Below, piece by piece: positions 16,238 to 24,364 of a stretch of 64,000 nucleotides of DNA. The position numbers and the translations under genes were made by a program. The notes beneath the pieces are model-generated. The model saw only the letters and a program-made list of their open reading frames with translations. It searched no databases and was not told where the DNA came from. Origin of the DNA: CAZUGO01 sp964619935 (GTDB lineage Bacteria; Planctomycetota; Phycisphaerae; UBA1845; CAIVHJ01); contig CAZUGO010000068.1 of NCBI GenBank assembly GCA_964619935.1, forward strand, positions 6,165-70,164. The letters are read 5' to 3'. Within the stretch, counting starts at the first letter, position 1. Every line of letters starts with the position of its first letter.

Positions 16238-17029
16238 ATGGCACACCGGCAGGACGCTCCGGGTCACGATCCCCACGCAACCGCGCGCTGCTGGTACGAC
16301 GGCGGCACCTTCGTCAATGAACTCACCAGCCATCTGCCGTTTTCGATCATGAGCGTGACCATCGGACTGATGCTCGCCGGCCTGATCTGCTTTTTCACCG
16401 GCAGTGAGACTTTGACGGCCGCCGATCGCGTCATGCACGCGGACCCCAGCGGGCACGCCCATGCGGCGGCGGACCACACCGGGAGCGCTTCGGGCGGGTT
16501 CCTGATTCTGTTCCATCTGTTTCATCCCTCGCACATGCTGTTCTCGGCGGCCGCCACCGCCGCGATGTTCATGCGCTACGAACGAAATCTGATCAAGGCT
16601 GTGCTGGTCGGCTTCAGCGGGGCCGTGGTTATCTGCGGCATCAGCGACATTGTGATGCCGCATTTCAGCGCTATGCTCATGGGCCATCCCCTGCCGTGGC
16701 ACATCTGTCTGGTCGAGCACCCCATGATGGTCCTGCCGTTCGCCGCCATCGGGGTCACCGTCGGCCTGCTGTCTGCCGCGAGCGGATCACTGAGCAGCAC
16801 CATCTTTTCGCACTCGATGCACGTCTTCGTGTCCACCATGGCCAGCATTTTCTACCTGGTCAGTGCCTTCGGTCGTCTTGAGTGGATCCAGCAGTTGGGC
16901 TCCGTGTTCCTGTTCATCTGCCTAGCGGTGATGATCCCGTGTTGCATGAGCGACATCGTCTATCCGCTGCTGTTTACCCCAACGGCGCGCGACACCTACT
17001 CTCACGAGGGCCACCACCACCCCCATTGA
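16238..17029 (+). CDS. Polytopic membrane protein with His-rich termini
   Basis: 263 residues, family not recognised. About six membrane spans are visible (IMSVTIGLMLAGLICFF, LIKAVLVGFSGAVVICGI, MMVLPFAAIGVTVGLLSA, FVSTMASIFYLVSAF, VFLFICLAVMIPCCM and one around ILFHLFH). Histidines are concentrated in the N-terminus (HRQDAPGHDPH), the first loop (MHADPSGHAHAAADH), in-membrane sites (FHLFHPSHM) and the tail (HEGHHHPH). Such clusters often bind or transport metal ions, so a metal transporter or sensor is a reasonable but unproven idea. The start ATG 16238 has a GGAG upstream. It is divergent from hldE and precedes the nfeD group. Confidence 0.6.
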   Translation: MAHRQDAPGHDPHATARCWYDGGTFVNELTSHLPFSIMSVTIGLMLAGLICFFTGSETLTAADRVMHADPSGHAHAAADHTGSASGGFLILFHLFHPSHMLFSAAATAAMFMRYERNLIKAVLVGFSGAVVICGISDIVMPHFSAMLMGHPLPWHICLVEHPMMVLPFAAIGVTVGLLSAASGSLSSTIFSHSMHVFVSTMASIFYLVSAFGRLEWIQQLGSVFLFICLAVMIPCCMSDIVYPLLFTPTARDTYSHEGHHHPH

Positions 17030-17167
17030 ACGCAATCCGCTCCCATCGGACACGCCTTGGTCATTGGGTTATAATTCACAGGTCCGATTCAACTTGCTCC
17101 GTTGGGGGTCGTGTTCTAGAATTTGAAGGTCGCGGCGAGCCGGTCGTCCAAGCACGAGGCGTGCACC

Positions 17168-18805
17168 ATGAATCGAGTTGCAACAGTGGTATTCAGAGAG
17201 CCTCATGACTGTGTGGCCACGCTGCTGCTGATCGCAAGCCTGCTCAGCGGCGTGGCTGCCGACCCACCCTTGGACGCAGGCGCATCGACCGGCGACCCTC
17301 AAATCGCCATCGTGACCCTGCACGATGACCTGATCGACGATGTCACTGCCTCGAGCTTCAAACGGCGGGCCGAGGAAGCCGTGGCCCAGGGTGCCACCGT
17401 TCTGGTGGTGGAACTGGACACGCCCGGCGGCATGGTTTCCAGCGCTGTGAACATCGCCAAGACCATCCGCGACCTCTCGGAGAATCGCGGCATCAAGGTG
17501 GTGGCCTGGATCCGCAACGAGGCCATTTCCGGCGGCACCCTGATCTCCATGGCCTGCGACGAGATCATCATGTCACGGGCGGCCACGCTAGGAGACTGCG
17601 GCGTGATCATGGTGGGACCCGGCGGCGGTGCCAGCACCACCAGCGACCCGGCACTGGATGCCAAGATCGAGAGCTACGTCATGGCGGTGTTCGACAGCGC
17701 TGCGGCCCGCAATGGTTACGATCCGCTGCTCTGCGATTCGTTTGTGCGCCACGAAGTTGAGGTCTGGTGGGTGGAGCACGGCCCGGGCGGCGAACGCCGC
17801 TTTGTAAGCACCGAGCAGAAAGACAAGCTGCTCTCGGGTTCCGAGGACAGCACCTGGCGCGGCGCCGCCAGGACCGACGCGACCGGCTGGCAATTGGTCA
17901 AGACCTACGTGGACCCCCGCGATGATCAGGAGAAGCCGTTGCGTCAACCCATCGTCCCCAGCGACAAGTTGCTGACCATCGATCAAAGCATGGCCCAGGT
18001 CCTGGGATTCAGCAAGGCCATGATCCGCGATGAGGCCGAACTGCGCCAGCGCTACGGCATGAGCGTCACCCAGGCCGTTCCGCGGCTCGATCAGACTTGG
18101 TCGGAGGAGTTGGTGTCCTGGCTGACCTCACCGCTGGTTCGGATGTTTCTGATCGCCGTGATCGGGATGGGCGCGTATGTCGAATTTCAATCGCCGGGAG
18201 TGGGTCTGCCTGGGATGGCGGCTCTGCTGGCGCTGATCGTGTTTCTGGGGGCACCTTATCTCACCGGGCTGGCCAACGTCTGGGAAGTGGCGGTCATCCT
18301 GTTGGGCGTGGCGTTGATCCTGCTTGAGGTGTTTGTAATCCCCGGGTTCGGGCTGGCGGGCGTCAGCGGGCTGGTCCTGCTGTTGGTCGGGCTGCTGGCG
18401 ACGTTCATGCCGGAGGAGCCCGGGCGCCTGCCGATCTACTGGCCGGAACTGCCGCAGTCTTTTGAGGGCCTCAAGACCGGAGTCTTGACGCTGGCTGGAG
18501 GCATGACCGCCATGCTCGCTGGCATGGTCATGCTCAGCAAATACATGTACCAGATCCCGTACTTGCGGATGGTGGCTCCGGCCAACCCCACCGCGAAAGC
18601 GGTCATGCCCGACGATGCCTACAACGGCCTGGCCCGAGTCGCCGACGTGGGCCGATGTGTCGGGCCGTTGCGGCCGTCCGGCAAGGCCCGCTTTGGGCCG
18701 CACCTGGTGGACGTCGTCAGCGAAGGTGATATGCTGGACGATGGCACCGAGGTTGAGGTCATCGAACGGCGTGGCAATCGCGTCGTGGTCCGCAGAGTCG
18801 GCTAG
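17168..18805 (+). CDS. nfeD: Long-form NfeD: membrane serine protease, ClpP class
   Basis: 545 residues. A signal or anchor segment (VATLLLIASLLSGVAA) precedes a ClpP/SppA-like protease domain (about 40-300): ATVLVVELDTPGGMVSSAVNI, IRNEAISGGTLISMACDEI with the expected Ser, and SRAATLGDCGVI. Four or so membrane spans follow (about 320-480), then the OB-fold NfeD domain (GLARVADVGRCVGPLRPSGKA, VVSEGDMLDDG). NfeD proteins cut membrane proteins and work with flotillin/stomatin partners; a flotillin gene follows two genes later. A TATAAT at 17070-17075 may be its -10 box. ATG 17168 was chosen over 17123 because it sits just before the anchor. Confidence 0.85.
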   Translation: MNRVATVVFREPHDCVATLLLIASLLSGVAADPPLDAGASTGDPQIAIVTLHDDLIDDVTASSFKRRAEEAVAQGATVLVVELDTPGGMVSSAVNIAKTIRDLSENRGIKVVAWIRNEAISGGTLISMACDEIIMSRAATLGDCGVIMVGPGGGASTTSDPALDAKIESYVMAVFDSAAARNGYDPLLCDSFVRHEVEVWWVEHGPGGERRFVSTEQKDKLLSGSEDSTWRGAARTDATGWQLVKTYVDPRDDQEKPLRQPIVPSDKLLTIDQSMAQVLGFSKAMIRDEAELRQRYGMSVTQAVPRLDQTWSEELVSWLTSPLVRMFLIAVIGMGAYVEFQSPGVGLPGMAALLALIVFLGAPYLTGLANVWEVAVILLGVALILLEVFVIPGFGLAGVSGLVLLLVGLLATFMPEEPGRLPIYWPELPQSFEGLKTGVLTLAGGMTAMLAGMVMLSKYMYQIPYLRMVAPANPTAKAVMPDDAYNGLARVADVGRCVGPLRPSGKARFGPHLVDVVSEGDMLDDGTEVEVIERRGNRVVVRRVG

Positions 18806-18811
18806 CTTGCC

Positions 18812-19306
18812 ATGGAACCAACCATTCTCGTGATGATCTGCTTCGTTCTGGGGGTTCTGGTTCTGGTGGCGGAGATCTTCCTGCCATCGCACGGCGTGCT
18901 TACGGTCGTCGGCTTGGGGTTTATGGCCTACGCCATCTACGTCGCCTACCGCGACATCAGCAATACCGCCGGGCACAGCGCCATCCTGGCGATGTTGATC
19001 GTGGTGCCCACCGTCGCGATCATCGCGGTGAAGACCTTCCACCGGACGCCCTGGGGTCGCAAGATTTCGCCTGATAACCCGGTGGTCAACACCGCCGATT
19101 TCGCGCCCCAGTACGAGTCCCTGAGGCAGTATATTGGCCAGACCGGCAGGAGCGTGACGCCGCTACGACCGGTCGGCATTTGCATTTTCAACGGGCGCCG
19201 GGTCAACTGTGTGGCTGAATCGGGCATGGTTGACAAGGATATGCCCATCCGCGGCGTCGGCATTCGGGGGCACGAATTGGAGGTCAGCCCCGTGGAGCCG
19301 GCATGA
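18812..19306 (+). CDS. Short NfeD-like membrane protein
   Basis: 164 residues, starting six bases after the long nfeD stop, so certainly cotranscribed. Two to three membrane spans (ICFVLGVLVLVAEIFL, VLTVVGLGFMAYAIYVAY, AILAMLIVVPTVAIIAV) lead to an OB-fold tail (GQTGRSVTPLRPVGICIFNG ... CVAESGMVDKDMPIRGV). This is the short NfeD type without the protease domain, thought to bind and regulate flotillin-like proteins in the membrane. It is followed by floA after 40 bases. Confidence 0.8.
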   Translation: MEPTILVMICFVLGVLVLVAEIFLPSHGVLTVVGLGFMAYAIYVAYRDISNTAGHSAILAMLIVVPTVAIIAVKTFHRTPWGRKISPDNPVVNTADFAPQYESLRQYIGQTGRSVTPLRPVGICIFNGRRVNCVAESGMVDKDMPIRGVGIRGHELEVSPVEPA

Positions 19307-19346
19307 CGCCCGCGACACCACCACCCAAACGCGAAAGGGTCAGTCC

Positions 19347-20378
19347 ATGAATTCGTTGACGTACCAGCCGCTGGCGGCCACCAACCCGATATGGATCGGG
19401 ATCGGCATCGTCCTGCTGATACTCGGTTTTGTGATTTTGATCTTCATCGCCCAGTTCTTCAACCTGTGGCTGCAGGCCTTCATGAGCAAGGCCGACGTCA
19501 CCCTGGCCGACCTCGTCGGCATGCGCTTGCGAAAGGTCAATCTGCGGACCATCGTCTCGGCCAAGATTCAATTGGTAAAGGCGGCCATCCATGACATCAC
19601 CACCAACGACCTGGAAAGCCACTATCTGGCCGGCGGTCGGGTGATCAACGTGGCCCAGTCGGTGATTTCCGCCAACCGGGCCAACATCGACTTGAACTTT
19701 AAAACCGCCACGGCCATCGACCTGGCCGGACGCGACGTGCTGGACGCGGTGCATACCAGTGTCAATCCAAAGGTCATCGACGTTCCCGGTGCCCAATCAG
19801 GGAAAGGAACGATCGATGCCGTCGCCAAAGACGGGATTCAGCTCAAGGCTCGGGCCCGGGTCACCGTGCGCACCAACATCCGACAATTGATCGGCGGTGC
19901 CACCGAGGAAACGGTCATCGCCCGCGTGGGTGAGGGCATCGTCAGCGCCATCGGTTCGGCCGACTCCCACAAGCAAGTGCTGGAGAATCCGGACCGCATC
20001 AGCAAGGCGGTGCTGGCTCGTTCGCTGGATGCCGGAACCGCCTACGAGATCCTGTCGATCGACATCGCCGACGTCGATGTCGGTGAGAACATCGGCGCCC
20101 AACTGCAGGCCGATCAGGCCGAAGCCGATACCAAACGGTTCAAGGCCGAAGCAGAACAGCGGCGGGCAATGGCGATCGCCAGGGAAGCCGAGATGGCGGC
20201 CGCCGTCCAGGAGAACCGGGCCAAGGTGGTCCTTGCCGAAGCCGAGGTTCCCAAAGCCATCGCCGAGGCCTTCCGCAGCGGCAACCTGGGCATCATGGAC
20301 TACTACCGCATGAACAACATCCAGGCAGACACCGCCATGCGGCGCACCATCGGCAAGCCGGGCGACAAGCCCGAGTAA
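19347..20378 (+). CDS. floA: Flotillin-like protein FloA
   Basis: 343 residues, the usual length for FloA. One N-terminal membrane span (IGIGIVLLILGFVILIFIAQF) is followed by an SPFH-type domain (TLADLVGMRLRKVNLRTIV, NIDLNFKTATAIDLAGRDV, ARVTVRTNIRQLIGGATEETV) and the EA-repeat coiled coil (KAEAEQRRAMAIAREAEMAAA), ending with LGIMDYYRMNNIQADT. It scaffolds functional membrane microdomains with NfeD. ATG 19347 was chosen over the open frame back to 19209 because it directly precedes the membrane span. Operon with both nfeD genes and the Pro-rich gene downstream. Confidence 0.92.
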   Translation: MNSLTYQPLAATNPIWIGIGIVLLILGFVILIFIAQFFNLWLQAFMSKADVTLADLVGMRLRKVNLRTIVSAKIQLVKAAIHDITTNDLESHYLAGGRVINVAQSVISANRANIDLNFKTATAIDLAGRDVLDAVHTSVNPKVIDVPGAQSGKGTIDAVAKDGIQLKARARVTVRTNIRQLIGGATEETVIARVGEGIVSAIGSADSHKQVLENPDRISKAVLARSLDAGTAYEILSIDIADVDVGENIGAQLQADQAEADTKRFKAEAEQRRAMAIAREAEMAAAVQENRAKVVLAEAEVPKAIAEAFRSGNLGIMDYYRMNNIQADTAMRRTIGKPGDKPE

Positions 20379-20399
20379 ACGCCAGGCAGGACCGCTGAC

Positions 20400-21029
20400 A
20401 TGGAACTCATGGAACCCATTCCCTTCATCCTGGCGGATGGCCTGGGCGATGCGATCGAGACCATTGCGTTCTTGGTCATGGTCCTGCTGGCGGGTCTGGG
20501 GCACGTGCTCAAAAAACGCAGCGAACAGGCCGGGGATCCGACCGGCACGCCCGAAGTCGAGGAACCCGACCCCCGGCCCGACCCTATGCCGCGCCCGACG
20601 GTCCCGGGCCGCGGCACCCGGCAGGCCGGTGAACTGCGCCGCGGCATCCCCGCCGAGACCGGCCGACCGCCAGCCGTGCCCGCAGCCCGCAGGGCCCACC
20701 CACCGCCCCAACCGCGCCCGGCGCTGCAGCCCAGGCCACCGGTGGTCGTACGCCGCGCCTCCGCGGAGGACAGCGCCCGTAAAATCGCGGTCCAGGCGAC
20801 CCAGGCCGCCCAAGTCGCTCGCGATTCGGAGCAGCGCCGCGCCGCGGCAGCGACCCCAGAACCGGCGCCGCGACCTGCGGTCGTCCCGGCAAGCGGCAGC
20901 GCCGCCCTATCAAAACCGCTGTCCCGTGCCAGGCTGAGGGAGGCCATCGTGCTCAACGAAATCATCCAACCTCCGCTGGCGCTCCGCCCCCAAGGTTCGG
21001 ACTCAGTCGGTGCCCTGGGTCAGATGTGA
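20400..21029 (+). CDS. Pro/Arg-rich membrane-anchored partner of FloA
   Basis: 209 residues beginning 21 bases after floA. A short N-terminal membrane segment (AIETIAFLVMVLLAGLGHVL) is followed by a long low-complexity Pro/Arg/Ala region (residues about 40-170) and a more ordered C-terminus, LSRARLREAIVLNEIIQPP, that may be a binding motif. Function unknown; position at the end of the nfeD-floA operon suggests a membrane-microdomain component. The basic disordered stretch could contact nucleic acid, membrane or coiled coil; this is speculation. Confidence 0.6.
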   Translation: MELMEPIPFILADGLGDAIETIAFLVMVLLAGLGHVLKKRSEQAGDPTGTPEVEEPDPRPDPMPRPTVPGRGTRQAGELRRGIPAETGRPPAVPAARRAHPPPQPRPALQPRPPVVVRRASAEDSARKIAVQATQAAQVARDSEQRRAAAATPEPAPRPAVVPASGSAALSKPLSRARLREAIVLNEIIQPPLALRPQGSDSVGALGQM

Positions 21030-21084
21030 TGTGATGAAGCCGGTCGGGTGGCGCTTCTCGGACTGCCCGCGGAGCCCCAAGCGA

Positions 21085-24063
21085 TCACTCCACGTTCAGA
21101 ACCGCAGCCACTTCGAGCGCCGCCTGTAGGCTGGGGTTGGCCTGTTCGGTCAGCGTCACGCTCAAAATCACATCCTTGCCATCCAGAAAGCTGGGGCTTT
21201 CGAACAGCAGAAACATGAAGCCGAAGTATTCGTTCACACCGGATCCGGGATTCTGGATGAGTTGCAGGTTGGTCTGCCCCACGCCACCGGCCGCGGTGCA
21301 CAGCCCGCTCTCCAGGCAGGTCTGCACGGGCGCACAGTCGTCATCGCTGGTGCAGGAGGTCCCGGCCAGTGCCAGGCTGAGTTGCAGCTGAGCCAGGGCG
21401 TTGGGCGAAAAGCCCATGACCCGGAAGTCCAGCCAGACCTCGACGAAGCCCTGGAAACCCGCGCACACCGTCAGCACGCCGCCGTCCACAACCGGGGCAT
21501 AGCCGCCGCCCACGCAGGAGAATAAGCTTCCCCCGGTCCCAATCTCCAGGTCGGGCACGGCCGAGGGGAGACAAAACATGCCGTTGCAGTTGTCACCCAG
21601 GTCACAATCGGTTTGGGTGCCGCAGCACCCGTCCGGAATGCCGTTTCCGTCGCTGTCGACGTCATCGTCGAATCCTGGGCACAGGTCCGCGGAATTGCAT
21701 ACGCCGTCCCCGTCACTGTCGTCGGGGTGGTCACTCGGGCAGGGATCGCAGAAGTCGGGCACGTCGTCCCCATCGCCGTCGGCATTGTCATCGCCGCCGG
21801 AGCACAGGTCGCTTGAATTGCACACGCCGTCCCCGTCCGAATCGTCGGGATTGTCCGCCGGACAAGGGTCACAGGAATCGGGCACACCATCGCCGTCGCC
21901 GTCGGCATGATCGTCACCGCCCGGACAGGTGTCACAGCCGTCGGGAACGCCGTCGGCATCGGCATCAAGGGTGTCGCTTGATCCCGGACAGATGTCGCAG
22001 GCGTCGGCCACGCCATCGCCGTCGGAGTCATTGACGTCATCAACGCTTCCCCAAGCGCCGAGAACCGCCGACAAGTCCACCGGATTGACCTGCCGATCGC
22101 CGTTGAGATCCGCCGGGCACTCGGGGTCCGACGGGCACGGACCCCAACTGCCCAGCAACGCGCTGAGATCTTCCGCATCCACCGTGCCGTCATTGTTGAG
22201 GTCGGCCAAGCTTCCCTCACAGGTGTCGCAAGCGTTGGGCACGCCGTCGCCGTCGCTGTCAATTGCATCATCGAACCCCGGGCAGGCATCCAGGGAGTTG
22301 CACACCCCGTCATTATCGCTGTCATCGGGGTGGTCCGTCGGGCAGGGATCGATGTTGTTGCACACGCCGTCGCCATCGGTATCGCCGCTGGCGTCGTTCC
22401 CCTGGCACAGATCGGCCGAATCGCACACGCCGTCGCCGTCAGAATCGTTTGGGTTGTCGAGCGGGCAGGAATCAAGGTCGCTGCACAGGCCGTCGCCATC
22501 CGGGTCACCACTGGCATCGGCGCCCGCACACAGATCGCCCGCATCGCAGGTGCCGTCGCCATCGGTATCGCCGCTGGCATCGTCACCCACACACAGGTCA
22601 TTCGAATCGCAGACGCCGTCGCCGTCGGAATCGTCTGGTTGGTCCAGGGGGCAGGCATCACTGCCGTCACAGACACCGTCGCCGTCGCTGTCGCCGCCGG
22701 CGTCGTCGCCCTGACACAGATCGGCCGAATTACACGTGCCGTCGCCGTCGCTGTCATCCGGGCTGTCGTCCGGACAGGGATCGCAGAGGTCCGGAATTCC
22801 GTCGCCGTCCGAATCCAGGTCCCCGGCGCACTCCACCGATGGAACGCATGCGCCGGCGTCGCAGATCTGTCCGGTGGGGCAGGTCTTGCTCGCAGAGCAC
22901 TCGATGGGGATGGGCAACGGTGGCAATGGTTCGATGCCGGAGTCGCCGAGTGTCCGGACCAGCGCCAGACCCCTGAGCGGAGCCACGAATCGGCCTCCGA
23001 CGCCGTAGAAACGGCCGACGCGATCGCTCCACATCCCGTGGACATCCAGGTCGGTCCCGGGACTCTCGGCCGTCAGGGCGCCGGTCAACGGATCGAAGCT
23101 GCCGACATATCCGGCAACGCCGCCGACGATGGCTTGGTGCGGCTCCACCATGAAGACCGCGTTGAGCCCGGGAACGCCGATGGGCTTTTGAGTCGTCCAG
23201 GTGTCCCCATCGTAGACGGCGATTCGAGCACTGGATCGGCCGCCGACCGCCACAATGTGGTTCTCGCTGGTTCCCCACAGCGCCACGAAATCATCATCCG
23301 CGTTGGGCCCCGCGGAAGCCTGCAACCAACCCTGCCCGTGGTGTTCGATGATCACGCCGTTGTCACCCACGGCAAAGACCTTCGAGCCGATGCCCCATAC
23401 CTTGAACAGCGCTGTGGCCGCCCGATCGTTGGCCGGCATGGGCACGGCGGTGAACGTCGCGCCGTCGTAATGCAGGATCAGCGGTTCGCCCTCGCCGACG
23501 ACGCCACCGACGATCCAGATGTCGTCCGGCGCGGCGCCCCAGATACCCCACAAGTCATCGCTGACCCCGGCGTCCAACTGAGCCCACGTCTGACCGTCGT
23601 AATGGATGACCGCACCGCCGATGCCCACGGCGTAGACTTGATCCGGACCGAAGCCGAAGACCCAGACCAGCGTCCCGACCGCCGGCACGCTCATGCCCCG
23701 CCAGCGCTCGCCGTTGAAGTGGTACACCTCGCCCTGGACGGGCTTGCCACCCACCACGAACACGTCATCGGGAGCACTGCCCCAGACGGCGGAGAGCACA
23801 CCCGTCCCGCTGGCATCAAAGGCCTCGCTCCAGACCGCCCCCAGCGGCTCCGCATCATCATCTTCGGACGCGCCGTCGTCGCCGTCGGGCGCCGCCGGGT
23901 CCAGGGGATCATCGGCCGGCGAATCGGCGCCCGGTTGGACGCCGTCTTCGGGCTGCACTGGGGCGCCGCCGGAATCCCCCGGGCCCGGAAGTGCACCCTC
24001 GTAGCACCCGCCGACAAACGGCGCGCACAGCACTAGCACCAGTAGGGATCCGCGAAAGCTCAT
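21085..24063 (-). CDS. Large thrombospondin type 3 repeat lipoprotein with propeller-like N-domain
   Basis: 992 residues. The N-terminus (MSFRGSLLVLVLCAPFVGGC) ends in a lipobox with Cys20, so it is probably a lipoprotein. An acidic Pro/Asp linker leads to a propeller-like region (about 80-385) with recurring VWGSAPDDVFVVGG-type blades. After a short Cys-rich segment (CSASKTCPTGQICDAGACVP), calcium-binding thrombospondin type 3 repeats (DSDGDGVCDSxDLCxGxDAS) run from about 416 to 814. A double dockerin-like motif interrupts them at about 616-671 (DLNNDGTVDAEDLSALLGSWG, DLNGDRQVNPVDLSAVLGAWG). The last 170 residues form another extracellular domain. It is a surface protein whose repeats need calcium; ligand unknown. 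The DNA of the repeat block is itself repetitive. Confidence 0.85.
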   Translation of the reverse strand: MSFRGSLLVLVLCAPFVGGCYEGALPGPGDSGGAPVQPEDGVQPGADSPADDPLDPAAPDGDDGASEDDDAEPLGAVWSEAFDASGTGVLSAVWGSAPDDVFVVGGKPVQGEVYHFNGERWRGMSVPAVGTLVWVFGFGPDQVYAVGIGGAVIHYDGQTWAQLDAGVSDDLWGIWGAAPDDIWIVGGVVGEGEPLILHYDGATFTAVPMPANDRAATALFKVWGIGSKVFAVGDNGVIIEHHGQGWLQASAGPNADDDFVALWGTSENHIVAVGGRSSARIAVYDGDTWTTQKPIGVPGLNAVFMVEPHQAIVGGVAGYVGSFDPLTGALTAESPGTDLDVHGMWSDRVGRFYGVGGRFVAPLRGLALVRTLGDSGIEPLPPLPIPIECSASKTCPTGQICDAGACVPSVECAGDLDSDGDGIPDLCDPCPDDSPDDSDGDGTCNSADLCQGDDAGGDSDGDGVCDGSDACPLDQPDDSDGDGVCDSNDLCVGDDASGDTDGDGTCDAGDLCAGADASGDPDGDGLCSDLDSCPLDNPNDSDGDGVCDSADLCQGNDASGDTDGDGVCNNIDPCPTDHPDDSDNDGVCNSLDACPGFDDAIDSDGDGVPNACDTCEGSLADLNNDGTVDAEDLSALLGSWGPCPSDPECPADLNGDRQVNPVDLSAVLGAWGSVDDVNDSDGDGVADACDICPGSSDTLDADADGVPDGCDTCPGGDDHADGDGDGVPDSCDPCPADNPDDSDGDGVCNSSDLCSGGDDNADGDGDDVPDFCDPCPSDHPDDSDGDGVCNSADLCPGFDDDVDSDGNGIPDGCCGTQTDCDLGDNCNGMFCLPSAVPDLEIGTGGSLFSCVGGGYAPVVDGGVLTVCAGFQGFVEVWLDFRVMGFSPNALAQLQLSLALAGTSCTSDDDCAPVQTCLESGLCTAAGGVGQTNLQLIQNPGSGVNEYFGFMFLLFESPSFLDGKDVILSVTLTEQANPSLQAALEVAAVLNVE

Positions 24064-24364
24064 TCTGAATACATCCTGTGGGATCGAAGTGAGCGTATTG
24101 CGCGCCCGATCGTTGAATCCAGGTTACCATGGGCGAAGCGAAACAGGATCCGAAGATTGCCCAATTAGAACCACCTTAACATTGGCGGCAACGTAACTCC
24201 CAACCAACAAGAGAGATACGAGCGGAGACCCGGCGGGCCAATTTCCACGATGCAGCGTTCCCTGCGGATTTCGCACCCGCGAGGGGATCTCCGGGTTTCC
24301 ATGCTGACGCTTGGGCCGCCGTGGCCATGAAGCCCGCGGAGACCACACGCGGGAAACCGGCAAC
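24064..24364. other. Intergenic region, nothing recognised
   Basis: About 300 bases between two leftward genes. No frame with coding character, no repeat and no clear terminator or promoter was seen. Confidence 0.4.

Noticed and set aside
21620..22830. Independent DNA tandem repeat or minisatellite
   Set aside because: The repetition is explained by thrombospondin type 3 protein repeats in the reading frame.
22330..24036. Plus-strand frame of 568 codons across the thrombospondin-repeat gene
   Set aside because: It mirrors the Asp/Gly-coding repeats of the minus strand; no start signal or domain.
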